Shown: positions 43,001 to 51,262, counted from the first letter of the stretch. The stretch: DNA of 64,000 nucleotides from Nanosynbacter sp963515375 (GCA_963515375.1 CAUPWE010000001.1:124001-188000); one strand, 5' to 3'. Translations and numbers: made by a program. The notes: generated by a model not told the origin, from the letters alone.

Positions 43001-44089
43001 ATACTCAGGACTATGGCTGAAATTGATCGAGCACGTAAAGACTTTCCTCATTTGAGGATTGCTACTATTGAGCGTGAGTACAACCGAGAATCCGTAGAAA
43101 GAACCGGCGGAGTAATTGGTTACGTAGCCCAGGATCTACAGAGTGCGGCGTTACTGTGGCTGCAGCAACAAATTGAGAATGGAAAAAGATCCCCTTCTCA
43201 AGACGCTGTCATACAGCGATATGATGCTGATACCAGAGGAATGTCTAAGCATGCGTGGCGAGACATCAGACGTGCTTCCTCTAAATATCCAGAGACGGAT
43301 ATATTTAAGGGGGTAACGAGGTTCGGTACTGGTCAATATGAAAAATATCCAGGCTTTGGCATTACGGCGGAAGTGGTAACTACTATAGATATGCTGGGCG
43401 CCCGAGACGGCTATATAGGTACGGGTGGCGCAAATTTTGGAGTAAGAGCTTCTTCATTGGCTGCTATCAACGGAGTTGGTGATGTAAGCAGCTATTCGGG
43501 AGCTGGCTCAGATGATACTGGCATAGGAGAGCGTATGTATAGAGTCCGAGGACAGTCTGACGGTCGGGTGGTTGGACGACTCGTTGCTGGCTCAACTGTC
43601 GACACTGATGCTCAGCGGCTTATCACTGCATACATGAATGGAAGACAATGGCAAAGCGTCTGGAATATAGATGGCCAGCCTGGTAGTTTTTCTGATGGTT
43701 CAGGTGCCTATATTCCACGTACAGCGGGTCAATCAAGCCGTCAAAAGGGAAACGAAAAACTATCAAATAAATCACTGAAAATCTTCGAGCTAAATATGAG
43801 CACTGCCCTGTCATATGCAAGTCCAGAGCATCGCGCAAGAGCTCTGTCACTGGTATTTAAAAATGTTCCTGGCGCATATAAATTAGAAGCTACCGACAAT
43901 GGCAAGGTTAAATTTGAATTGACAGAAGCCGGGCGTCAATACATCAAGAGATATTTAAGAGGAGACAAAAGAAATGGGCTGCCTTATGATTTACCTTTTG
44001 GAACGAGAAAGCATAAACAATTATACGGCGGGCTATATGAGGATGGTCACGGATACAGGCATGGTAGTGGCGCTCTGATATCAGCTTAA
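40046..44089 (+). CDS. Giant multi-region protein with glycosyltransferase-like C-terminal domain
   Basis: 1347 residues. Residues 1-265 are charged and helical; two hydrophobic segments follow (about 269-315, Gly-rich, and 480-509); about 540-830 is an acidic Ser/Asp/Gly-rich, probably beta-rich region; a Pro/Ala linker and an Arg/Tyr-rich patch (RRPGYYNRYRYR) lead to residues 925-1200. That last part resembles a GT-A family 2 glycosyltransferase: FVATIPVAAVSESENIYNTL at the start, QRYDADTRG (possible DXD, near 1060), then GGANFGVRASSLAAI near 1128. Codon use is poorer in the ribosomal-gene style (more AGA, AGG, ATA). Anchored surface glycosylation is a guess; the topology would need the GT domain to be cytoplasmic. 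Confidence 0.75.
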   Translation: MSIDTNRSESPAGVPTTYHYKDPMLSGAQPKPHDKPLVVTIVDQTHDVEAAAKDYAEARLREESETARETGRIKGFLHRIWRGENGIATKYFFNKYVEEAKRRAEEEGLTALYTDNIALRNAAMGATIARFTSEYDESIHEIAGERRKELAEDSPFGLAVKKLIENYVEGDSKDWSEESFKEAQSRITRQLNQYGDGDNLVGEGKVRIDNIWQIAQAVKESVDHGESLDNLLQGMKIYTGESRSGVRTEAHQSKIDKTIERLQKSKIGSLVGPETVSLGAAIATGIFRVGRGSLMRAAGVTGIPGLLGGVFAGMRENKRLKEERAIHAREVAQGRESEDKGRRAEIEKTRYETVAAKELIGSLEEFIDKENLSPEELQQGYESIVSAMARIHASDKLQADFISYSSVTEVESERFNLDVAIARAKVKLKGRLGDLPEALIVDLGIDKDGTVDDAIYKSTDVLYSLMDDGSKKDEAFKKLKRRRVAVAAATGAVTGFTIGLASQEALAFFNSGYDGLLENALTGEGGGDRQTLLAGIFHGKGYGYSSETIVSAGDYTSYDVGGSQGSINLPDNYQLAYNPDGTANIIDPNGSIFADNISFETDGSLSQASQELLQEKGAIVEDLSAVVSSQESIVQDLSVDEYLGHHQSELTNITRDFWYDNDTTSVSDDNELGLHWGSQGDDGSIRLSISDMTDYGSYHGLDDTSWSDEAQSGTLKFAVSASIDSQDRVFMVDIAPDGSIDIPPDSPAANLFSVDEYGQVEFNGAYGEVVAIQDVDADGITHVAPLATMEGNNSISTISTTVEVLTDKNVPKLQITPPPIEAAVNAAPAVEGFGGPAVVLRRPLENIARRRPGYYNRYRYRNGYEEQRESQLEDISPRLRRDSNANLELGEETARYKQWLTDTRGPDYVSQIEQGINNSTKLQQAPGDIDFVATIPVAAVSESENIYNTLSLFAQQDNADIEKSLILLNVNWLDEARSDPEKAANILRTMAEIDRARKDFPHLRIATIEREYNRESVERTGGVIGYVAQDLQSAALLWLQQQIENGKRSPSQDAVIQRYDADTRGMSKHAWRDIRRASSKYPETDIFKGVTRFGTGQYEKYPGFGITAEVVTTIDMLGARDGYIGTGGANFGVRASSLAAINGVGDVSSYSGAGSDDTGIGERMYRVRGQSDGRVVGRLVAGSTVDTDAQRLITAYMNGRQWQSVWNIDGQPGSFSDGSGAYIPRTAGQSSRQKGNEKLSNKSLKIFELNMSTALSYASPEHRARALSLVFKNVPGAYKLEATDNGKVKFELTEAGRQYIKRYLRGDKRNGLPYDLPFGTRKHKQLYGGLYEDGHGYRHGSGALISA

Positions 44090-44143
44090 ATTAGTTTTAT
44101 TAGTTAAAGTTCATTGATTGGAATAATAAAGGAGGGCAAATTT

Positions 44144-44437
44144 ATGAACAGAGAAGAATTATTAGCATTAAGAGAGCAAGTTGTTGGTAGCGTAAAATCT
44201 CTAGCAATAGGAGGAAATATTCCAGCTGAGGATAAGTTGCCTATAATACTAGGGCTGGCTCGTGGAGATGATTCGGGGTTATTGAAAGAGGCGTTTAAAA
44301 TTGCGGGAGAAATTACAGAAGAATCCATGAAATTAAACGCTATGCTTGATATAATCGCAGCGATCGACGGCAACTTAGCTGGTGGTAAAGAGGGCGACGC
44401 CAACACTGAGGTAGAATCTCCTAACGTAGTCGCATAA
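44144..44437 (+). CDS. Small helical hypothetical protein
   Basis: 97 residues, started at 44144 with AAAGGAGGG 6 bases upstream. Helical and without cysteine; the C-terminal 20 residues are polar. Placed directly after the giant gene (54 bases) and, like the 39735 gene, has a strong Shine-Dalgarno; the two small proteins bracket the giant one and may work with it. No family recognised. Confidence 0.65.
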   Translation: MNREELLALREQVVGSVKSLAIGGNIPAEDKLPIILGLARGDDSGLLKEAFKIAGEITEESMKLNAMLDIIAAIDGNLAGGKEGDANTEVESPNVVA

Positions 44438-44441
44438 GAAG

Positions 44442-44471
44442 TTGACTTTTACCATCATTTTGTGCTAGAAT
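44442..44471 (+). promoter_or_regulatory. Promoter of the rplC operon
   Basis: TTGACT (44442-44447), 18 bases, TAGAAT (44466-44471). It restarts transcription of the S10 operon after the inserted block. Confidence 0.75.
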
Positions 44472-44560
44472 CAAAAAGTAATTTCTATTACGCGTAATAT
44501 CAACTGTTCTCCTTGATGAATGAGCAGGTCTGGCTATGATTGAAGTGCTTGTTTTGAACG

Positions 44561-44616
44561 CCTCACTCAGAACCCAGAAACCGCACGTCATCAGGAGTAT
44601 TTAAGTGGGAGTGAGG
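44561..44616 (+). promoter_or_regulatory. Hairpin covering the rplC ribosome binding site
   Basis: CCTCACTC (44561-44568) pairs exactly with GAGTGAGG (44609-44616), which contains the GAGG that precedes the rplC GTG (44621). The leader is about 140 bases. This is the layout of an autoregulatory site for a ribosomal protein (L4 or L3), inferred from pairing only. Confidence 0.5.
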
Positions 44617-44620
44617 AAAA

Positions 44621-45235
44621 GTGAAAACACTTCTCGGTACCAAACTTGGTATGACCCAGCTCTTGGCTGAAGACGGCAAAGCCATTCCGGTGACGCTGAT
44701 CCAGGCCGGCCCTGTCACCGTGACTCAGGTGAAGACTGTCGAAACCGACGGTTACAATGCGGTACAGGTCGCTTATGGAGAGGGTAAGAACCTGAGCAAG
44801 GCCGTGGCTGGACACGTGAAGCCAGCCCAAGTGACCCCGAAGCATATTCGGGAATTCCGCGTCGACGAGATCCCTGAGGGGCTCAAAGTTGGCGATGAAA
44901 TCAACGTTTCCGCGTTCGAAGTCGGCGATTCTGTCGATGCGACCGGAACCAGCAAAGGTAAAGGTTTCGCTGGAACCATTAAACGCCACAACTTTAAGCG
45001 TCACCGCAAGACGCACGGTGGTAAAGGTAATACTCGTAAGCCAGGTTCAATTGGCTCGATGTATCCACAAAAAGTGTTCAAGGGTAAGACGATGGCTGGC
45101 CACATGGGTCACGAGCGTGTTACGGTCAAGAACCTGGAAGTGGCATATGTTGATCCAGAGACCAATCTGATCGGGGTGAAGGGCGCTGTCCCTGGGCCAC
45201 GAAAAGGGCTGATCATTTTAGGAGGTAACAAGTAA
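44621..45235 (+). CDS. rplC: 50S ribosomal protein L3
   Basis: 204 residues, GTG start. KTLLGTKLGMTQLLAEDGK at the N-terminus and FAGTIKRHNFKRHRKTHGGKGNTRKPGSIG in the middle loop are the L3 signature regions. First gene of an unbroken run to rpsH with one- to four-base overlaps or tiny gaps. The stop overlaps the rplD ATG. Confidence 0.97.
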   Translation: MKTLLGTKLGMTQLLAEDGKAIPVTLIQAGPVTVTQVKTVETDGYNAVQVAYGEGKNLSKAVAGHVKPAQVTPKHIREFRVDEIPEGLKVGDEINVSAFEVGDSVDATGTSKGKGFAGTIKRHNFKRHRKTHGGKGNTRKPGSIGSMYPQKVFKGKTMAGHMGHERVTVKNLEVAYVDPETNLIGVKGAVPGPRKGLIILGGNK

Positions 45236-45834
45236 TGGCTGAATCAACCAAACTTCCTAAAGACATTTTTGCTGTTGAAGTGCCAAACCACGAACTGTTG
45301 AAATTGGCATATGACAGCTATCTGGCAAATGCCCGCCTAGCAAGTGCAACCACCAAGCAGCGCGGTGAAGTTTCCGGTGGTGGTAAAAAGCCATGGAAGC
45401 AAAAGGGAACTGGTCGAGCACGTTTCGGTTCAACCCGTAACCCAATCTGGCGCGGTGGTGGTGTGGTCTTTGGCCCACGCGGCAACGAAAACTACACCAA
45501 AAAATTGTCTAAAACCGCCAAGAAAGTGGCAATTCGCCAAGCTTTGACGGTAGCCAATGAAGCGAAGAAGATCGTCGTCAAAGACATCAAGACGACTGGC
45601 AAGACCAAAGAGGTCGCAACCTTCTTGGCTGACAACAAGTTTGAGCGCCGCGTACTGATCGTCGTCGACGAAAAGACGCCAGAATTGATGCGTGCGACAA
45701 ACAACATTCAGAACGTATTGGTAATTCGTGCGAGCTACCTCAGCGTCTACCACATTCTGAATTCGGATACCATTGTCATGACCCCGAAAGCTCTGCCAGT
45801 AATCACTGAGTGGCTGAGTAAGGAGGAAGCGTAA
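45235..45834 (+). CDS. rplD: 50S ribosomal protein L4
   Basis: 199 residues. The basic loop GGKKPWKQKGTGRARFGSTRNPIWRGGGVVFGP that reaches into the exit tunnel is intact. L4 is the classic autoregulator of S10 operons in proteobacteria; the leader hairpin before rplC might be its target here. Confidence 0.97.
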   Translation: MAESTKLPKDIFAVEVPNHELLKLAYDSYLANARLASATTKQRGEVSGGGKKPWKQKGTGRARFGSTRNPIWRGGGVVFGPRGNENYTKKLSKTAKKVAIRQALTVANEAKKIVVKDIKTTGKTKEVATFLADNKFERRVLIVVDEKTPELMRATNNIQNVLVIRASYLSVYHILNSDTIVMTPKALPVITEWLSKEEA

Positions 45835-45835
45835 T

Positions 45836-46156
45836 ATGAAACAGATGACAATTATCCCACGCATTAGCGAGAAAGCCTACGCACAGAGCGCCAACGGCGT
45901 GTACGTGTTCCGCGTTCCGCTGAACCTGAATAAAAACGAGATCAAAGCAGCAGTTGAAGCGCAATTTGACGTCACCGTTCTGAAGGTAAAAACCTTGGTG
46001 CAAGACGGCAAAGCTGTGCGTTTCTCACGAGGCAAGAACCGCTATCCTGGCACGACCACGCGCAAGGATTGGAAGAAGGCTTACGTGACGCTGAAAGATG
46101 GCGATAAGCTCGATGTGTTTGACGCAGTAGAGCAGCAGATGGAGGAGACCAAGTAA
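45836..46156 (+). CDS. rplW: 50S ribosomal protein L23
   Basis: 106 residues. IIPRISEKAYAQSANGVYVFRVPLNLNKNEIKAAVE is characteristic; this protein sits at the tunnel exit and docks trigger factor, encoded at 11005. Its stop overlaps the rplB ATG. Confidence 0.96.
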   Translation: MKQMTIIPRISEKAYAQSANGVYVFRVPLNLNKNEIKAAVEAQFDVTVLKVKTLVQDGKAVRFSRGKNRYPGTTTRKDWKKAYVTLKDGDKLDVFDAVEQQMEETK

Positions 46157-46995
46157 TGCCAGTGAAAGCTTACAATCCAACCACTCCTGCTCGTCGCGGC
46201 ATGACGAGCCAGGATTTGTCGGATATCACGACAAGAAAACCGCTCAAAAGTCTGATCAAAGCCAAAAAGCAAAATGCTGGCCGCAACAACCAAGGCCGCA
46301 TCACCGTGCGTCATCGCGGCGGTGGCGTTCGCCGTCACTACCGTTTGGTGAACCACAATTTGCCAGCCGGCTTGACTCTGACGGTTGAAGAAATTGAGTA
46401 CGATCCAAACCGCTCAGCGCGCATCGCTCGAGTGAAGGATCAGTACAATTTGTACCACTACGTATTGGCCGACACCTCGATGGTTAAGGGCAAGACGATT
46501 CAGACTGGTGAGGAAGCGCCAATTGAGGCCTCAAACCGCCTGCCACTGTCTGCTATCCCTGTTGGTACGATGATTTATGCTATCGAACTGACTGCCGGCA
46601 AAGGTGCGCAAATGGTGCGCGCTGCTGGTGCCAAAGCTCAGTTGATGGCCAAAGAAGGCAATTACGCAACTATCAAATTGCCATCTGGCGAAGTTCGCAA
46701 AGTTCGCCTGGAAGCAACCGCTGCCATCGGTACAGTCGGTAACGTCCAGCACCAGAACGTGAAGATCGGTTCAGCTGGTCGCCGCCGCCGCAAGGGTATT
46801 CGCCCAACGGTGCGCGGTGTGGTCATGAACGCCGCAGATCACCCACATGGTGGTGGTGACGGTGGTCGCCACGGTACTGGTAAAGCACCACGTACGCCAT
46901 GGGGTCAATTGACGCTGGGTTATCGAACTCGCCGCCGCAAAGGCTCAAATAAATTAATCGTACGCACGCGTCACGACGCGAAGAGGAAGAGGTAA
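46156..46995 (+). CDS. rplB: 50S ribosomal protein L2
   Basis: 279 residues. GRNNQGRITVRHRGGG near the N-terminus and the C-terminal RPTVRGVVMNAADHPHGGGDGG, which carries the conserved His near the peptidyl-transferase centre, are intact. Normal length. Confidence 0.98.
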   Translation: MPVKAYNPTTPARRGMTSQDLSDITTRKPLKSLIKAKKQNAGRNNQGRITVRHRGGGVRRHYRLVNHNLPAGLTLTVEEIEYDPNRSARIARVKDQYNLYHYVLADTSMVKGKTIQTGEEAPIEASNRLPLSAIPVGTMIYAIELTAGKGAQMVRAAGAKAQLMAKEGNYATIKLPSGEVRKVRLEATAAIGTVGNVQHQNVKIGSAGRRRRKGIRPTVRGVVMNAADHPHGGGDGGRHGTGKAPRTPWGQLTLGYRTRRRKGSNKLIVRTRHDAKRKR

Positions 46996-47001
46996 ATCAC
47001 G

Positions 47002-47268
47002 ATGAGTCGTTCATTAAAGAAAGGTCCATTCGTCGATGTGAAGCTTGCGAAAAAAGTCGCTGCTCTCAGCCTTGACGATCGAACCGTTATCAAAACGTGG
47101 GCGCGCGCTTCGACTATCACCCCAGAAATGGTCGGTCGAACGATTGCTGTCTACAACGGTAAGATGCACGTGCCTGTGCTGATTACCGAAAACATGGTTG
47201 GCCACAAACTAGGTGAGTTTAGTCCAACTCGTAAGTTCCGTAAGCACGGCGGAAAGGATAAGAAGTAA
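47002..47268 (+). CDS. rpsS: 30S ribosomal protein S19
   Basis: 88 residues. MSRSLKKGPFVD at the start and KLGEFSPTRKFRKHGGKDKK at the end are typical. Six-base gap after rplB. Confidence 0.97.
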   Translation: MSRSLKKGPFVDVKLAKKVAALSLDDRTVIKTWARASTITPEMVGRTIAVYNGKMHVPVLITENMVGHKLGEFSPTRKFRKHGGKDKK

Positions 47269-47270
47269 TC

Positions 47271-47735
47271 ATGGCTGATACAACTTATACTGTTCGCGCT
47301 TACGCCAAGGGTGTTGATCAAACACCACGCAAGGTTAGCTTGGTGGCTGCGCTGGTACGCGGCCGCACCGTCGCTGACGCATTGGTTATCTTGGAACACG
47401 TGCCAAAACGCGCCGCCCTACCAGTCAAAAAGGCTATCGACAGTGCCAAGGCAAACGCTATCAACAACCACGGTTTGGACGCTAAAAGCTTGGTGATTAC
47501 CACGTTGAGCGTTACCACTGGTACGCGTCTACGCCGCTTTAAGCCAGCGTCAAAGGGTCGTGCGTTGCCATTCCAGAAAAAGACCTCAAACATTTTGGTT
47601 GAAGTAACTGGTACCGAGAAACCAAAGAAAGCGCCTGCGAAAAAACTAGAGACCAAGGCAAAGGCAGAGACCAAACCTGCCAAGCCTGCAGTGAAAAAAG
47701 CCGCCGAAACCACGGCAAAAAAGGAGGAGAAGTAA
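47271..47735 (+). CDS. rplV: 50S ribosomal protein L22 with Lys/Ala-rich tail
   Basis: 154 residues, longer than the usual 110-120 because of a tail of about 40 residues rich in Lys, Ala, Glu and Pro after KKTSNILVEVTGTEK. The core (VRAYAKGVDQTPRKVSLVAALVRGRTV...) is normal, and the tunnel hairpin is present. Such tails are low-complexity and probably lie on the ribosome surface. Confidence 0.96.
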   Translation: MADTTYTVRAYAKGVDQTPRKVSLVAALVRGRTVADALVILEHVPKRAALPVKKAIDSAKANAINNHGLDAKSLVITTLSVTTGTRLRRFKPASKGRALPFQKKTSNILVEVTGTEKPKKAPAKKLETKAKAETKPAKPAVKKAAETTAKKEEK

Positions 47736-48371
47736 ATGGGTCAAAAAGTGAATCCAATCAACTTCCGCCTACAAGTTCACAAGAACTGGAGCTCTCGTTG
47801 GTTTACGGCCAATAAGAAAGAGTTTGCGGAGGCAATTCGCCAGGATCACGAAATCCGCGAATTGATTGAGAAGAAATTTGCCTCACGCCCAACCATCAAT
47901 CGCATTGAGATTGAGCGGAGTGCCAACTTGATCACGGTAACCATTCACACGGCGAAAGCTGGTGTGGTAATCGGCCGTGGCGGTGCTGGCGTGAATGAAT
48001 TGAAAAAGCAAGTTGAGAAGATCGTCGGTCAGGCAGTTCGCATCAACATCGAAGAAGTGCGCCGGCCGGAACTAGCAGCCAAATTGGTGGCAGAGAACAT
48101 CGCTCGCCAATTGGAGCGCCGCATCAACTTCCGCCGCGCAACCAAAATGACCGCGCAAAACACCATGAGTGCCGGTGCCAAAGGTATCCGCATCGAGGTG
48201 GCTGGTCGTTTGAACGGTGCTGAAATGGCACGCCGCGAAAAGGTGATCGAGGGCTCAGTGCCACTGCACACCCTTCGTGCTGATATTGACTTCCACTGTG
48301 CTCGTGCCCAGACACCAGCTGGTATCATCGGCGTGAAAGTGTGGATTTATAAGGGAGAAAGGAGTCGCTAA
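47736..48371 (+). CDS. rpsC: 30S ribosomal protein S3
   Basis: 211 residues with GQKVNPINFRLQVHKNWSSRW at the N-terminus and the KH-domain IGRGGAGVNELKKQVEK. It starts directly at the rplV stop codon. Confidence 0.97.
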   Translation: MGQKVNPINFRLQVHKNWSSRWFTANKKEFAEAIRQDHEIRELIEKKFASRPTINRIEIERSANLITVTIHTAKAGVVIGRGGAGVNELKKQVEKIVGQAVRINIEEVRRPELAAKLVAENIARQLERRINFRRATKMTAQNTMSAGAKGIRIEVAGRLNGAEMARREKVIEGSVPLHTLRADIDFHCARAQTPAGIIGVKVWIYKGERSR

Positions 48372-48785
48372 ATGCTGTTACCGAAAAAGACTAAATATCG
48401 CAAAGTGCGTATCGGTAAAAACCGTGGTCGAGCAACCCGTGGTAATTACATCGCGTTCGGCGACTTTGCACTGCAATCACAATCAAACGAGCGCATCAAC
48501 TCCCGCCAAATCGAGGCTGCTCGTCAGGCAATGACCCGATACATCAAGCGTGGCGGTAAGATTTGGATCAGGATTTTCCCGCATACCCCAGTTACTCGCA
48601 AACCACTTGGTTTGAAGATGGGTGGTGGCAAGGGTAATCCAGAGTTCTTTGTTGCCAAGGTGAAGGCCGGCACGGTGATGTTTGAAATGCAGGGCGTTTC
48701 CGAGGAAGTCGCTCGTGAGGCAATGCGCCTGGCTAGCCACAAACTACCAGTCAAATGTAAGTTCATCAAGCGGGAGGACGCATAA
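48372..48785 (+). CDS. rplP: 50S ribosomal protein L16
   Basis: 137 residues. LLPKKTKYRKVRIGKNRGRATRGN and the RIFPHTPVTRKPLGLKMGGGKGNPEFFVA loop near the A site are intact. Overlaps rpmC by one base. Confidence 0.97.
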   Translation: MLLPKKTKYRKVRIGKNRGRATRGNYIAFGDFALQSQSNERINSRQIEAARQAMTRYIKRGGKIWIRIFPHTPVTRKPLGLKMGGGKGNPEFFVAKVKAGTVMFEMQGVSEEVAREAMRLASHKLPVKCKFIKREDA

Positions 48786-48991
48786 TGGCTGAAGCAAAGA
48801 AACCTACAAAAGCAGCAGTCGTAAAGACGGTTGATGATTTGAAGAAGGAACTCGCCGAAAAGCGAAATGACCTGCTTCAAGCAAAACGTTCTCACGCTGC
48901 TGGCGAATTAGTTAATCCAAAAGCGCTGCGTTCACTCCGCAAGGACATCGCACGCCTGCTGACACAAATTAATGAAAAGGAGAGCAAGTAA
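48785..48991 (+). CDS. rpmC: 50S ribosomal protein L29
   Basis: 68 residues. A ten-residue basic lead is followed by the two-helix L29 fold, with the family-typical NPKALRSLRKDIARLLT. Position between rplP and rpsQ is standard. One-base overlaps on both sides. Confidence 0.93.
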   Translation: MAEAKKPTKAAVVKTVDDLKKELAEKRNDLLQAKRSHAAGELVNPKALRSLRKDIARLLTQINEKESK

Positions 48992-49302
48992 TGGCCCGAC
49001 GAACACTGATTGGCGTCGTAACGAGTGCCAAGCGCGACAAGACCATCACCGTGACGGTCACCAGCCGCGAAACGCATCCGCTCTACGGCAAACAGTACAC
49101 CGTGACTCGCAAGTACACTGCTCATGATGAGACCAATCAAGCAGGCGAAGGCGACAAGGTGCAAATCGAAGAGACTCGCCCAATTTCCAAGACCAAGAGC
49201 TTTACACTGGTCAAGGTGATCGAGAAGTCTCGCGGTTCTATCAAACTAAAGGCTGAAGTTTCTGGCGAAACTGAGGAAGAGACCAAGGAGGATGACAAAT
49301 GA
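48991..49302 (+). CDS. rpsQ: 30S ribosomal protein S17
   Basis: 103 residues, with a charged tail of about 20 residues beyond the usual end. LIGVVTSAKRDKTITVTV and HPLYGKQYTVTRKYTAHDE are characteristic OB-fold regions. Overlaps rplN by four bases (ATGA). Confidence 0.95.
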   Translation: MARRTLIGVVTSAKRDKTITVTVTSRETHPLYGKQYTVTRKYTAHDETNQAGEGDKVQIEETRPISKTKSFTLVKVIEKSRGSIKLKAEVSGETEEETKEDDK

Positions 49303-49667
49303 TCCAACAAGAATCTCGCCTCAAGGTAGCTGACAACTCGGGTGCCAAAGAAGTATTGTGCATCCGCGTTCTCGGTGGTACCCGCCGCCGCTACGCTCGC
49401 GTTGGTGACGTGATCGTCTGTTCAGTCAAAGACGCTAGCCCAACCGGCAACGTCAAAAAGAAATCTGTCGTTAAAGCTGTGGTGGTTCGCACCCGCGACC
49501 AAATCCACCGCAAGGACGGCTCAACCATTTGCTTTGATGACAACGCCGTGGTGATTATCAACGATGACAAGCAGCCAAAGGCCACCCGTGTCTTCGGCCC
49601 AGTACCACGCGAACTACGCGACATGGGCTACATGAAGATTATCAGCTTGGCTCCGGAGGTACTCTAA
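49299..49667 (+). CDS. rplN: 50S ribosomal protein L14
   Basis: 122 residues, standard length. MIQQESRLKVADNSGAKEVLCIRVLGG and the C-terminal ATRVFGPVPRELRDMGYMKIISLAPEVL are highly conserved. Confidence 0.98.
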   Translation: MIQQESRLKVADNSGAKEVLCIRVLGGTRRRYARVGDVIVCSVKDASPTGNVKKKSVVKAVVVRTRDQIHRKDGSTICFDDNAVVIINDDKQPKATRVFGPVPRELRDMGYMKIISLAPEVL

Positions 49668-49987
49668 TGGCTCGTATTCACAAAGATGACACCGTAAAAA
49701 TCATTACTGGTAAGAACAAAGGTACGACCGGTAAAGTCCTGAAAGTTAACACCAAAGATCAGACCGTTTTGGTCGAAGGTGTTAGCGTCGGGCACCGCCA
49801 CGTCAAGCCAAGCCAGTACAATCCAAAAGGCGGCAAGAAAGATATCCACGTACCGATGGACATCAGCAAAGTCGCGCTGGTTGTTGACGAAAAGTCAGGC
49901 AAAACCAGCCGGGTTGGTTTAGTAAAGAACGCTGACGGCGGCAAAACTCGCGTCGCTCGCCAAGCAAAAAATAAGGAGATTAAATAA
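49667..49987 (+). CDS. rplX: 50S ribosomal protein L24
   Basis: 106 residues. The KOW motif (IHKDDTVKIITGKNKGTTGKVLKVN) at the N-terminus and GGKKDIHVPMDISKVALV identify it. One-base overlaps to rplN and rplE. Confidence 0.96.
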   Translation: MARIHKDDTVKIITGKNKGTTGKVLKVNTKDQTVLVEGVSVGHRHVKPSQYNPKGGKKDIHVPMDISKVALVVDEKSGKTSRVGLVKNADGGKTRVARQAKNKEIK

Positions 49988-50571
49988 TGGCAGAGAAGAA
50001 AACCGTCGTGCCAGCTCCTCGCTTGAAAGCCTTGTACCAGGAGAAATACCTGAAGGAACTGCAAGCCGAACTAGATCTAAAGAACGTGCACCAAGTGCCA
50101 GCTTTGGAAAAGATCATCGTGAGCGTTGGCACCGGCAAAAAGAAAGATGACAAGCGTCACTTTGAAATTGTCAAAAACACCGTTGAAAAAATCACCGGTC
50201 AGGCACCAGTTGCCCGCCAAGCAAAGAAGTCAATCGCTAGCTTTAGCATCCGTAAGGGCATGGGTGCGCCAATTGGCGTCAGTGTCACGCTGCGCGGCAG
50301 CAGGATGTACGAGTTCATGGATCGCTTGATCAATGTAGCCTTGCCACGTGTGCGTGACTTCCACGGTGTTGGCCTGAAATTTGACAAAGGTGGTAACTAC
50401 AACCTGGGTATCATCGAGCAGTCAATTTTCCCAGAACTGACGTTTGAGGAAACACAGATTTTGCACGGGTTGCAGGTAACATTTGTCATCAAGAACGGCA
50501 GTAAGGAAGCATCAAAAGCCTTGCTAGAGAAATTTGGCATGCCGTTTGAGAAGAAAGGAGGCGTCAGGTAA
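49987..50571 (+). CDS. rplE: 50S ribosomal protein L5
   Basis: 194 residues. NVHQVPALEKIIVSVGTG, ASFSIRKGMGAPIGVSVTLRG and FDKGGNYNLGIIEQSIFPEL are typical; it binds 5S rRNA. A little longer than usual at the N-terminus. Confidence 0.97.
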   Translation: MAEKKTVVPAPRLKALYQEKYLKELQAELDLKNVHQVPALEKIIVSVGTGKKKDDKRHFEIVKNTVEKITGQAPVARQAKKSIASFSIRKGMGAPIGVSVTLRGSRMYEFMDRLINVALPRVRDFHGVGLKFDKGGNYNLGIIEQSIFPELTFEETQILHGLQVTFVIKNGSKEASKALLEKFGMPFEKKGGVR

Positions 50572-50840
50572 TGGCTAAGAAATCAATGGTCGCTCGCGAC
50601 AAAAAGCGTCTGAAGCTGATCGCTAAGTTCGCAGCCAAACGCGCTAAATTGAAAGAGCTTGGCGACCTCGACGGTTTGCAGAAACTGCCTCGCAACTCAA
50701 GCCCAACCCGACACAAGAACCGCGACAGCATTTCCGGCCGTCCACGCGGCTATATGCGCCAGTTCGGCTTGAGCCGCATCAATTTCCGCGAAAAAGCAGC
50801 CAAGGGCGAAATTCCAGGCATAACAAAGAGTAGTTGGTAA
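50571..50840 (+). CDS. rpsN: 30S ribosomal protein S14, zinc-free form
   Basis: 89 residues of the long, cysteine-less S14 type (no CxxC). KNRDSISGRPRGYMRQFGLSRINFREKAAKGEIPG is the conserved C-terminal part. The long C-minus form is common, but here it joins other zinc-free versions in the same genome. Confidence 0.97.
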   Translation: MAKKSMVARDKKRLKLIAKFAAKRAKLKELGDLDGLQKLPRNSSPTRHKNRDSISGRPRGYMRQFGLSRINFREKAAKGEIPGITKSSW

Positions 50841-50860
50841 GAAGGAAAGGAGATTCGACA

Positions 50861-51262
50861 ATGTCTATGCAAACTACAGACCCAATCGCCGACCTTCTGA
50901 CGCGCATTCGCAATGCGAAACTGGTTGGCAAGACGGAAGTTCGTGTTCCGTCCAGCAAGATGAAAAAAGTCATCGCTGAGCAATTAGTCAAAAACGGCTA
51001 CCTCGCAGATGTTAAACTAGAGGACGCTAAGCCTCGCGGCGTGTTGGTCGTGACCATCAACGAAGAAGGTACCAACAGCACCATCAACGAGATCACCCGC
51101 GTCTCAAAGCCAGGTCGTCGTGTCTACGTCGGCGCTAGCGAGATTCCAAAGGTGAAAAGCGGCCGCGGTTTGGTACTCATCTCAACCTCAAAAGGTGTCA
51201 TGACTGGCACTGAAGCAGCCAAGGCTAAACTTGGTGGCGAGTTGCTGTTGAAGGTGTACTAA
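50861..51262 (+). CDS. rpsH: 30S ribosomal protein S8
   Basis: 133 residues from the ATG at 50861, 8 bases after AAAGGAG; the in-frame start at 50834 would overlap rpsN. DPIADLLTRIRNAKLVGKTEV and the C-terminal GRGLVLISTSKGVMTGTEAAKAKLGGELL are typical. It ends this block of the spc operon and is followed by a terminator. Confidence 0.96.
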   Translation: MSMQTTDPIADLLTRIRNAKLVGKTEVRVPSSKMKKVIAEQLVKNGYLADVKLEDAKPRGVLVVTINEEGTNSTINEITRVSKPGRRVYVGASEIPKVKSGRGLVLISTSKGVMTGTEAAKAKLGGELLLKVY

